Shown here: piece by piece, positions 1 through 11,600 of the stretch | How positions within the stretch are numbered: the first letter of the stretch is position 1 | How the letters are laid out: the number at the start of each line of letters is the position of its first letter | NCBI RefSeq assembly: GCF_030867095.1 | Contig: NC_081828.1 | Location: 48,647,434 to 48,711,433, forward strand | Direction: 5' to 3' | Length of the DNA: 64,000 nt | Source: Alligator mississippiensis | Lineage: Eukaryota > Chordata > Crocodylia > Alligatoridae | Translations under genes and position numbers: made by a program | Notes under the pieces: generated by a model | What the model was told of the DNA's origin: nothing | Databases searched by the model: none | Seen by the model: only the letters and a program-made list of their open reading frames with translations

Positions 1-149
1 GACCTTCCTTCCTTCGCTGGTAGGCAGCAAAGAATTTTTCACTCTCTCTCTCTACCCTTGTTCATCCCTTAGGAAAATATTAGAAGGGAAACACCCAAGT
101 GTCTCTATTGGTTCCTTTCATTTGGTCCAAAAGAGATTTAAACCCAGTG

Positions 150-271
150 GGGACTGGTGGCATCAGCAGCTGAGCTGGAAAGAGAAGAGCAGTGGCAGCT
201 TTCAGCTTGCTCTTGCAAGTGACATCTGAATAAGAAGGGCCCCAAAGCAGAACACTAAAGACTATCCCAGA
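150..271 (+). other. TNN: candidate TNN exon 1 (5'UTR only)
   Basis: A consensus-like splice donor (CCCAGAG followed by GTAAGG) ends at 271 and fits a non-coding first exon joined to the acceptor at 8215. The left edge is a guess. Tenascin genes usually begin with an untranslated exon, which is the main reason to propose it. There is no clear TATA box, only an AT-rich stretch near 133-143. It could equally be a chance donor. Confidence 0.35.
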
Positions 272-436
272 GGTAAGGGTGGCATTTTTTTTCCCAGAGT
301 TTCATTTAGGACAAGCAACATAGATGGCTTGAATGAAACATGAATCTTATTCTTTGTTTTTTTTCTATAGTGTCTTTCACTTAAGAACGTTAGAACCCTT
401 CCTATGCCCTTTTGAAATAAGCCTTTCAGCATACGT

Positions 437-533
437 GTTGGTAAGTATTAGTATTATAATACATAGTTATTAGTATTATAATTCATAGTTATAGATGGTG
501 GTTGGTAAGTATTAGTATTATAATACATAGCTG
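437..533. repeat. partial tandem duplication, 64-bp period
   Basis: The stretch GTTGGTAAGTATTAGTATTA starts at 437 and again at 501, giving one full and one partial unit. The unit is AT-rich and also contains a shorter internal repeat of TTAGTATTATAAT. Confidence 0.85.
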
Positions 534-2907
534 ATAGAAGATTGGTGTTCTAAATGAGAAAGTTTAAACTGTACAGAATGTATCCCTTCAAATCCTAACT
601 TTAGTCTGACAACTTGTCTCCATTGATGTCCATGGGATTTTTGGCACTGAAGTCAATGAAACCACGACTTTGTTACTAAGCCAGTCTGTTTCACAATGAG
701 TTCTGCTATTTACAGATTTTATTTCAGATACTAATTTCTATGTCATTTTTATTGTTGTAAAGGCTTTTCCAATTGTCATGTACTCATGTTAGGGTTATTT
801 ATTCATATTTACACATTAGAATTGTAGTGCAAGCTAAATACAAGGATGATCATTAAAATTACCTTTCATTTACAGCATGTGCATCACACCCCATGGCCAT
901 CAGTTCACACATTCCATAACACAAAATTTTTTTAGCTCTGGATCTTTAGGTAAAATGAAACACATTTTTGTATGATAAGTACCATATTTATTTTAATAGC
1001 TATCTCAGAAAGATAAAATTCAGGAGGTAAAATGAAAGAAAACAATTGAATGAGTACAAGATTTACACAAATTATGAATTAAAAACGTGACCTGTCTTAA
1101 AAAGAGGCTTAATTCTATTATAAGCCAGTTTTCCACAAGTTAAAATACAAACCACATGCTGAGCAAATAATATAAGTATCGGGTTTGTTACTATCGGTAT
1201 AAGAGAGAGAATCTGACGTTATACACTTTCTACAGAATGCTTAATATGTTAATTAACTCAGTCAAGAAATAAAGAAGAGAAAGCAAAGATGCTGACTGAG
1301 ATTTTCAGAGAAAGAAAGGAGATCTAGACACAGTCAAGTCAGCACACAATAATGTAGTCTTTGTAGGAGACAGAACACGTGAAGAAATAATACATGAAAG
1401 ATAAATAGAAAGGAAAGGCCAAAAGCACAAATACTTACCTGGTTAGTTTTCATTTCATATTCTAATAACTATTTGGAATCATTTTAATGTCTATAGATTT
1501 AAGCAGAGTGTGAGGAAGCCTGTGAGTGATATTCTTGAGAAAAGGCAATGGCACTTCTGCATAAGAAGAAATCTTGCTGGTTTGTACTAACAGCCAAAGT
1601 AGAACATGGTTGGCTTATGCTGTAGCCACAATGACCCATTTCTTTGGGGCCCAATATATGATCTGTTTCACTAACGTCAGAGTTATTCACACACATGTAT
1701 GCATGTAGCTCACAGAGGAAAATATAATTGTTAGGAGCAGCTTTCTAAAGGAAACGGCTTGGAAATAGTTGCAGAGCCCCAGTACAAAAAGTAAAGACAG
1801 GAATTCAACCATTTGAATTAAATTACATTTACGGAACTTTTGTAAAATTAGTCATTTGTCTCTGATGTCAACCTGGCTGAGCGCCCTGCTAGACTGGGCA
1901 AGACGCAAGTAACTATAGTAGGAAGCAACTGGCAGGAGGATGGACTAGGATGCTGAAAAAGTGACTAGGTATTTTCCATATCCAGATTCTGTGAAATGTT
2001 CTCACCTTTTGTGCACCCAGGGTAACTTGTGAGCTGTTAGTGAATGTAGAAAGCCTTCAGAAGTGAGTCTGTTAAAAAACTTTTTAATTGGTAAAGTTTG
2101 TTAGAGTATAGAAAGACATAACAGACTAGATTCTGCTCTTATTTACACTGGGATAAGTCAGGAGTAACTTAATTGATCTCCATGCAGATACTTCAAATCT
2201 ACTCTTACATAACTGAGAGCAGGATTTGCCATGTAGTTCTGAAGACGCATTTATTTCCTCCCTGAAAGTTGCTATTATTGCACACCACCCTGCTTCAGAG
2301 TTATTAATCTCTCTGGTCTTAATACTGCAAATGTTTCTATAGCCGATATCTATGTTATGGACACTAGGGGAAGCTAATAGAACATTTTGTGTTTTTTAAC
2401 ACTTGAGCCTCCAGCACACTATGCCAACCTTCCTGGGGGCCTTGGCAGCTACGGTGTTAATTTATTTTCATAATGTTGCTTGCACATAGCGATAACTTTT
2501 CAGACACTACAGCCAAACTAGCCCAGAAAAGAGACCTTTTAGATTCTCTTTCTCATATCTGCCATTCCCTTCGTTGTCAAGCAACCTCCCAGACCTGTCT
2601 ACAACCTCCCTTGAGACTGCTTGAGAAGCAGCCTCAATATCCCAGGCCAGTTTCATTCTGGACTTAGCATGGGAACTGTTCTCCTTGGCATTAGCACAAT
2701 ACCCTGGTTTTTATGGAGTCACATTCTTAGCCATCAGCTCTTTTCTATCTGCCTCATGGCCATTTTCCCTCAGCCATTTATTAGAGCCAGCTCTTTGGCT
2801 CTAGTATGATACTGTATATACACATTCACCCCCTGTAAGAACATCATCCTTTTTACAGCTTGTCTTAATCACTTTGTCTCAGCTTCCTTTAGCTAAATGT
2901 TTCAAGG

Positions 2908-3513
2908 TGCAGACAGAAGTAGAGCTCTCTGTTGTAACTCGCAGTGCTTTGTAGGAAGCGCCAGGAGTTACAACAATCCCCTGGACTGGAAGAAGTTTGC
3001 TGTTGGGTCCCAGGGGTTGGGGAATCCCAGCTGCTGTTTAGAGCAGCTGTGAGCCCAGAGCTGCTTTACCCTAGCAACACCCCTCCCCCCTCCCAGCTCT
3101 GGTAGTGTTTTCAGAATGGGAGGGGGGAAATAGAGTGGAGGGAGCTCATTTTGGGGGTTCCCCAGCTGGCACCTAAGGGCGGGATGGATGGTTTGGAGCC
3201 CCCCCCACCTTGGGAAGGGGGGCTTCAATAAATCCTCCCCACCTTCCAGTGCAGGCTGAAAAAGCCTGGGGCTAAACTCCCTCTGCTCCCTCCCTAGCTC
3301 CCCCCCCCCCATTTTGAAAACACTGCTGGGGCTGGGAGGTGGTGCAAACAGAAGTTACTGAAGATGCTCTATTTTGAAGCATCTTCATCTAACCCTCTTG
3401 CAATGAAGATTCAGAAAAGCACTCTGCAGCCATGCACTTCTGTTTGGTCATTACTCTAGAGCACTTTCAGGGGCCAGATCAAGTGAAAATTGTCACTTCT
3501 CTCTGTGCCTTCA
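2908..3513. repeat. GC-rich dispersed repeat, copy A
   Basis: This stretch aligns along most of its length with 40200-40735 plus 42150-42218: the blocks around CAGACAGAAGT, AGAATGGGAGGGGGG, GGCTGAAAAA, GAAGATGCT and GTGAAAATTGTCACTT occur in the same order. It is the unbroken copy and shows where the second copy was split. Family unknown; it is probably a non-autonomous DNA element. Confidence 0.75.
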
Positions 3514-6500
3514 AAGACAGAGATGTGCTCCCTGGGTAGAGGAGAACCAACCACAAACATTAATCTAGGTCCTCCATTTCTCTCCTGGGCTCGGAGCTTC
3601 TATTTATTTCCATTCTCTGCAATTTTGGAGAAGTCTCTGACTCTGGACTTTCCTTCTCCTCCCTTACCTCTTATTGAGAGTTTTTTTGTGTTAGAGTAGA
3701 TAACATGTCTTAGGGCATGAACTGACATAATATTTAATGTGCCTTTGAAGAACTCCAAACAGAAAGTGTGCAGGCATTCACAGCTAAAGAAATTCCTAAA
3801 AATGGCCAAAGTGCTTAAAAAATTATCCTTAAAAATGAGGAATATTTTTAAGCACTTCCTTTTGATATGCTTTCTGAAACATCTGTACACTCTACAGAGC
3901 ATTACTAGGGAGTTGCCTGGTCTTCCAGCGTCCCACAATGCTTGACAGAGGAGGGATGGGAAAGCAGAACAGTCAACCAGAGTGTGCTCTCCTTTGTGCT
4001 TGGCCATTGTCACCTATCTCCAGAGGCTGCAAGGCAGGCAGAGAATCCTGATTTTTATACATAGAGCTGGAATAAAGGATTCCTTGCATGTCTCCTGGCC
4101 TCTGGAACCAAACCAAGAGACCGTAGGCTGAATGCATGGGAGATCATTCATTGTCTATCCTGCCATTTTCCCCTCCATCCCCCCACCCCACAACTCTCCC
4201 CAACAAGTATAGAGGAGATGAAAGTGGAGCTGCAGGGCTGAGTAAACCCCTGACCCATTGTACCCCTTGCAGTGGTGATGTTTTCCAGGTATGCCTTCAT
4301 GGCCATTTTGAAGGGCTCCAGCGGGGTGTTGCAATTGGGGGCCGAACATGTGGGTGGCACTGAAGTTCACTGAAATTGAACTGCCTTATTATGGCCTCAA
4401 TATGCCTCTAGAGATGTATTTGAGCCTTGCTTTTGGACTTCTGTCAAAGACTGCCCCTAGCTGCCCCAGCTCTAAATGGGTTGATCATTCAAGCAGGGAA
4501 GTCAAAGGTGGCTGGATGTGGTGCTAACAGTTCATTTCTTTGTGTGCTGTTGATAACAGAAACTGGTGTGCCTTAACAAAACTGGCTTGCTGAGCCTCTG
4601 TCAGTTGAACATTTGACCATAGCTCTTCATCTGCAAATCTCCATTATTTCAACCTTGGCAGCATTGCCTGTGTCAGTCCCACCGCAGCTGAATTCCATAT
4701 CCATGTTGTTGTCATCTCTTACCTTGACTATAGCAATTTCCATCCCTGAAGCCTCTCCATGTTTTATCTAGATCTAGCATGTAATAAAAGACGCTTGCTG
4801 CTTTTGCACATGTAAGAAGATATGTGACCACATCACCTGCCTCCTCAAACAGCTTTTCTGTTTCTGTTCTATTTTAAGACTTAGCTGAAAATGAGCCTCT
4901 TTCAAAATCTCTTTTTAAAGCCCTTTGTTGCCTCCTTCAGCTTATTTAATAGATCTTTAGGCCATATTTTCAGCTGGTACATACTGCTACCATTCCAAGG
5001 AACTCAATACAACTACGATGATTTAAACCAGTCAAAGAGTCTGGACCTTTGTCTCTCAAATTCCTTGTTCCCCATTTATGTCATATTAGCCTCCCTGCAT
5101 TTTGCCCGAGGAAAAAGAGCACGTTGTGCAATTTAATACACCAAAATACTCAGGCATCAATGTTAGGAAGGGAAAAGACTTATGGACTTAGATTATGTTA
5201 TCCTCCTCAGAATACTATTTTTTGCTTTACTGGACCAGTTATCTTGTGCTTTCTTCACTCTAGGTTTAAATGTTGCAAGCAATGTATCTTCCACTACATT
5301 TCTTTGGACATTATTCCATATTATAATAGCTCTTATTGGTAGGAAATTTTTCCTGGTTTTCAGTCTAAACTTTTCCTTTGCCCAATTTCATCCTGTTGTT
5401 TCCATTTATGTTTTCTTACACATATGATATCATATGCTCAATGTAGGTTCAATTAAACCGCCTTTTTTCTTCTTAAACAGCAGGGGAAATCTCTTTATTA
5501 CATGATGTAGAAGCCAGAAGAACTGCTCTCCTCTCTCATTAGATTTGACAGAAGTGCTTATGTTCAGAGGTTTTTCTTTTGAATGATCTGCCTGGCCAGG
5601 AAAATCTGAGATCAATTTGTGGCACTCAAAAGGCCTTAATTAGTAGGGACATCATGTTACAATTCAGAATGGCATGTAATTCCTAGAGCTGAGAGAATGG
5701 ATATGTGCATTTGTTTTGGGGAAGGGAGGAAATGTAAATCCTTAGGAATATGAAATTAAACCTTGTTAAAAGAGGCTTTCAATATTTCTAAAGTGGTTTA
5801 TGATGAGACGTTGTACTTGAAATATAGTACTCATAGATTCTCAAAACAAATACTCGTTACTTGATTTGTCTCAGAATGCAACAGAGAGAAAGACAACTGA
5901 AGGGGGTCAATTTCTATGACTGTCCTAGAGAAAGATGGTTTGGAAAATGGAATAGCATGTTGAGGATGGCTGAGCAGGGATTGACAGGTTGGGTGCAAAA
6001 CCTCAGAATAAGGATGAAGAGGAAGAAGATCTGCTTCAGCAGAATAATATGCTGAGAGATGAGAAATACATTACAGATGCCATTTGAGAAAAATGCTGCA
6101 GATTGGGAGGGGACAGCTGAGATTGCTTTTCTTTTCTATTTTGTTTCTATATAGTAATGGCTGAAGCCTGAAGGCCTCCCCCTGTTTCATTCATTCTTCC
6201 CTGGCAAAATGCCCACTGACTTCCATAACAGTTTTAGTAAACAAAGGAGAGTAGGGTGTTCGGAACTGGACTCCGCACATGTTCTGCTGTGCTATGTGAC
6301 ACCAAATTTGGAATGTATACAGAATTATTTTTATCTAGGGGCAAGAGCATCATGCTTCTGAACATGTAGGGAACTTTCTTATAGTCTGCTTAGGTAAAGC
6401 CAAGGAAACTTTACACGATAATGCCATGTGCCATGATGTCAGATTTTGGGTAATTAATGTGATTATCTGTAATGTCATGCAGAAAGCCCATCCATTTTCC

Positions 6501-8228
6501 TGGGCATGGTTAGGGAAGAGAAAAGCAGAGATGTTCCCAGGTTGTGTGTATGTGGTTGGGAGGTGGTGCAGGGGTGGTCGTGTCTCTAAAAATCAGCTTT
6601 ACTTTTACCTACAAGTACCATGCCAGGAACTATCTTTGCCTTTAGCATCAGCCAGAAATTGTTTGTTTGCCAGTTCTGTTCTCACTTGAACAACTAACAC
6701 TGAGGTTACATGTAGTAATTTATGGTCTGACTTTTCAAGTGACTACATAGTAAATCAGATATCCGCTTCAGAGCAACCACTCAAATTCTTTAACTGCTAC
6801 TCTGGTAGTGTAGATCTCAGTAAAACAGAGCTAAACTACCACAGTTTAGCTTTGATCTACCACAGAGGGTGTATGCATTTACCATACATCAGCTAACATA
6901 TGGTAAATCCCTGCCTGATCTTGTCAGTGTACATTACTGGTAGGGGTACTCAGAGAAGGCATACCGGATTGAGACCCTTGAGGAAACTAAGTGGAGCCTA
7001 ATTTTTGGAACCCGTTTGAACTTCCTTGTAGGAATGAGGCACTGAGCTGCTCAGACTGAGGCAATTTTGAGACTGTGCAGAAGCAGGATTCTCAGGGTCC
7101 AGAAAACTTGAAAGGTGCATGCTGCATTTAAATTCCTTCAGGGTTAGGTGACAGTCAGACAGGAGGCTTTTAATCATGATTTTAGACTCAGGCAGAACTG
7201 AGACACCTAAAGTCATGCTTTAAGCCTGGAAGTCCCTTACTTGACCTAGCCATAGAGCTGTGAATCAGATATTTTACATCAGCCCTTCACTTACTTTAAA
7301 ACCAAAACAGATATTTTACATTTATGCAGGGAGGTTCATTCTACAGATTCTGAATTGTTTTCCATTTAACAAGCTGATATATAAACTTCATAGAGTGACA
7401 CCTGTACAAGATCCCATTTATATTAACCAACCTCTTTTCTTAAGAGACTGTCTCAAAATATCCTACATTAAGGAGCTGATTTTTATTAGACACTTGAAAG
7501 ATTACCTTAAAACAGGCTTCTTTGTACCTCCACCTGTGAAATGAAACCCTTTATGAAGTGATGCGTTTAACAGCACACCACAACATTGTGCATCGACTTA
7601 ATGTAATAAGTGAGAGAATGATATGTCCACATAAATTGCAGATGTATGTAGTTGGGTCTAATAAGTAAGGTCAACACCACAAGCTTCATGAAAGTGATGT
7701 GTGGTATTTAATAGCCATTATGGGTAGGATCAGTTTTAAATCTTCAGCACAGTGACTACTAAAACAGGCTGGGACACTAATTCAGAGCTGATTCATGGAG
7801 CCAACTATTGATCAAGAGAGCCACCTACTGATGAATATTATTATTATCTCTTCCTGCACCCTACGCCAGCAGTCTGTGCTGGCTTGGGCAGCAATACTTA
7901 GTAAGTAATGTGTTTGAGTCAACATCATAGTTTGCTTTTTCAGTCAATCTCAATTTTTAATCTTTTAATTTCTGGTAGGCACAGGCAATAGTGGAGAATC
8001 TTGTGGGCTACCTGCAAGCCTTGGGTTAGGAACCACTGCCCTAGACACTGTTTATATATCTGTCATCCAAATATTGTTCCACAGACACTGAACTTTGAAG
8101 ATTTCACCACAAGAGGTCATGGTAGCCATTTTTAGCCTTTGAAAGTGCTTTTAAAATGGTTTTATGGTAGAATTTCTCTTTTCTTTTTTTTTTTTTTTTC
8201 CTCCTCTGAAACCAGCCTTGCTATTTTT

Positions 8229-8673
8229 ATGAGACCAACCATCTCTCTGAAGAACTACAAGATGGGTTACTGGCATAATATTTCCTTCATTCTGGGGGTG
8301 TTACTGTATAGTGCTCTCCAAACAGCAGCTCTTCAACTGCCTGCATCTCAGAATTGCACCAGCAAAGGTCAGAAAATCTCCCTCAGCCACTCATACAAGA
8401 TTGACCTTCCCAAGTCATCCCAGATCCAGGTAGAAGAAGATCCATTGCCCCTCAAAGATGAAAGTCATACTCTGCCTGATATGGGAGAAGCAGAGGAGGG
8501 CGAGGAGCAGAATATCATATTCAGGCATAACATCCGAGTCCTCACACCGAAAGGTGACTGCGAAGCCTTGGACCACCTCAGAGCCCTTCTGGAAAGGATG
8601 GAGAAGCTGGAGAAAGAAGTGATGGAGCTGAGGGAGGCCTGCAATCCACAGAAGTGTTGTGGGGGAGGCCAAG
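8229..8673 (+). CDS. TNN: TNN coding exon 2: signal peptide and N-terminal heptads
   Basis: Residues 1-148, phase 0 to 1. The acceptor is at 8214-8215 after a long T tract; the donor AAG/GTGTGC is at 8674. There are two in-frame starts: 8229 (T at -3, weak) and 8262 (A at -3, G at +4, strong). Either gives a hydrophobic signal segment around [13 protein letters not shown]. Then come the conserved block [12 protein letters not shown] and a heptad region at about 112-140 ([20 protein letters not shown]) ending in a CC pair. In tenascins this region makes coiled-coil trimers that disulfides join into hexamers. An NCT glycosylation site lies at residue 42. The 8262 start is likelier on Kozak context. 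Confidence 0.93.
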
Positions 8674-11600
8674 GTGTGCATTATTTTGGGGTATATTTTT
8701 TCTAGCTCCTACATAACTTTTATAGCACATCCGTTGTGCTGTGCTGTGCTGTACTGCTCTGCACTGGGAAAGGCTTGGGCAAACTGGATCCTGGGTTTCT
8801 GACATGAGTTTGAAAGTCTGAGGCCCCTGGGTGGAGGGATCAACAGAAACAAGTAGTTTCTGGGGTGGACATGGGGAAACTTGAAGTTCCTGACATGGGG
8901 CTTGATCCAAGTCTGATTGAAGCCAATGGAAAGGCCACCATTTACCTCAATGCACTTTGGCTCAAGATCGTATGAAAGAAGCTCAGGTTCAGGGCCTGTG
9001 ATAGAAGTCTGGTGTATCTGAGGTGGTGGTGAGCTTGGTTTCCTGTACACGCAGGTGATGATAGGTGAGGGAAATAATTTCAAGATTCTTGATATTGTCA
9101 AGGAGCAACTCATACTCTTCACTGGGATGTGAAGTTCTGGAGTTTCTGGTAAAGGCTGAAACTTGGGATAGAATATTGCAGAATGTCGGGTGATTTAGTT
9201 TCTTAATCTGAGAAGCTCTGGTTGTGGGGAGATTCTTCAATTTAGAGTTCTGGAATTCCCTATAGCAGGAGGCTAGCTTGTGGAATTCCCAGTCAATTTT
9301 CTTTTGTTTTGCATTGTTTTCAATGCTGGAATTTTACTTTTAAAAGGAAATTGTTGAGAATTCACATTTTTTTTTTTCTTTGATAGACAAGTGCATTGTT
9401 TAGAAGAAAGGAAGGCTGTAATGACCACCTTTGTGGTAGAAGGAATGGGCAGCTAATATCAGTCCATTTAGTTGCTCTTCTTCCTCCAGTAGTCTAGAAT
9501 GGACGTTCTCCATATCTGTCTATGGCTTTGTTCCTAATTCTGTTTGTCTGCTTGTTTCTTTTCTGCCTGCTACCTGCTGATGGGGGGGGTCCTGGGTCCC
9601 CCTCTTAGCAGGCATTTCAGATTGCAGTAGCCATGGAACTTTCATCCAAGAGATCTGCAGCTGCAACTGTGACGAAGGCTGGGAAGGAAGCAACTGCTCT
9701 CGTCCCAGCTGCCCCAACAGCTGTAGTGGCAATGGACGCTGTGTTGATGGCAAATGCATCTGCCATGAGCCCTATGTTGGTGAGGACTGCAGTCAGCGGC
9801 TGTGCCCTGAGAACTGCAGTGGCAATGGCATCTGCAACAATGGTGTTTGCCAGTGCTATGAGGAGTTCATTGGAGATGACTGCAGTGAGAAGAGATGTCC
9901 CAATGACTGTAATGGCAATGGGTTCTGTGACACAGGCGAGTGCTACTGCCACGATGGCTTTGTTGGCCTTGATTGCTCCCAAGGTGAGAAGTACCCTCAT
10001 TTTATTTATTTCCTCTTCCTTTCTTGCAGAAGTTTCCCCTGTATCTCCCTCCTCTCCTCCCAGTGAAGCACTTGCTTGGCTCCTTCAGCAGCTAACTCAG
10101 AACCATAGACAGTGGCAGAATAGAGATAGGGAGCTAATTCTACTCCGTATCCAAAATATGGGTATGGAGAACTATGAACAAAGAGGGAGGCTAACCATCT
10201 ATAACCAACTTATCACAATAGAGCTAGGGAGGGTTTCATTCCTTCTTGCCTGCTGCAGTCTGCACTAGTTATCAATAAGCCAATAGATTCAGTACACGTC
10301 ATAATAAATTGAAGCATACAACCTACATTGGGACTGAAACATTTGAGAAGCTCTTTCTTGTGCTGTTTCTTTATAAAGCAGCTGTGGTTGTATGAGTTAA
10401 GCCTAACCCTTGTCAGAGGCTCCACGTAAACTAGACAGAGAGAAGAACTTTCTCAGATTAGAGGTGCCATACTTGGAACCCCTTTTTAAAATGTCTCTGT
10501 TGCTGTCTTCATATCCTTATTCTTTGAGTTGTTATTCTTAAACTACATTTTCTGGTTTTACAGCAAATAACAAAGCTTGAAAACATTTAACCTTATCACC
10601 TATTATGTGCAGGCCAGTGAGGGTGTCCATAAGGAGAATGCTTTACAGTGCAGGTTATATACAAATGTGACTATAAAACCACATATATAGCATGGGGTTT
10701 TCCAAGAGCTGAAGAGTGCAAGGTGCCCAAATCCAATTGACTTTGAATGGGAGTTGGGCACCTCATTCCTTTAGGCTTCTTTGAAATTCCTGGCTTTAGT
10801 CTAATTCAGAGGCTTTCAGCCAAGTATAAAAAAAATCCTAGGTCTTCTTATTGAGCACAGCATGAATCCTACCCTGGCCACTCAGCTCAACCCAGCTGCA
10901 ACAGAAGCAGGACTATCAAAATTACTGAACATGTTATAACCATCCAGCTAGAGGTCCTGAATCTGTCCATGTAAATCTCTCATTCCCACACATGCTTATC
11001 CCATCATACTTGTTTTTACACATTCACATGCATTCTCACATGCTATCCCTTTCCTCTTCCCTTATATCTGAACACTTCTCTCTACATCCTTGAAGTTACT
11101 TCCCAAGTCTGAAGTTTGTTCAATGGCAGTACAATGTTACTGACAGCTCTAACTAGTCCCAGTGTTTGGCCTCCTTCTAGTAGTAATAGCGGCAGGCAGT
11201 GCATCAGAAAGAACTTGGTTTACATTCAGAACTGCATTTCAGCTGCTTGTAAGTGACTGAGCAATTATTGTGTGAGAAGAGTATCAGTTTTCATCTGTCA
11301 AGGTACCTAGGAATTCTTTCTGAGCTTCTGTATTGAATGTGATGAGAAGCATTAAGGTCTGCATTTCCTGCAAATTCATCTATCAAATTCAGCGATGGCG
11401 TCTTTCCTCAGCTGCAGCTGGATGGAGAGGACATTTGCTTTACTGTTGCTATGGATGCCAGTTAAACTATATACACTGGGCTGCAATGCCAGAACAATGG
11501 CTTTAAATGGCCTGCTTAAAGTATAAAAAGGGTTGTGAAGCTGGCATTGCTTCACAGTGTCTAAGTCCTGTTCATACTCTTGCCTCCAGATTTGCAAAAC

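Larger units (their letters stand above)
272..8215 (+). other. putative TNN intron 1
   Basis: Nearly 8 kb without a supported coding exon. It holds a 64-bp partial tandem duplication at 437-533 and one copy of a GC-rich dispersed repeat at about 2908-3513. A fragment at 8020-8036 looks like the right end of a hAT-type inverted repeat (GGAACCACTG). The end is a strong T-rich tract followed by the CAG acceptor of the first coding exon. Open frames here are short and show no family resemblance. Confidence 0.5.

Noticed and set aside
8139-8228. Upstream ATG at 8139 extending the TNN first coding exon
   Set aside because: It reads through the T-tract and acceptor of the exon; the residues (a run of Phe) come from the polypyrimidine tract. 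The true exon begins at 8216.
9617-10268. Ala/Thr/Val-rich frames over the EGF exon
   Set aside because: Shadows of the cysteine-rich EGF reading frame; they run on into the intron past the donor at 9984.
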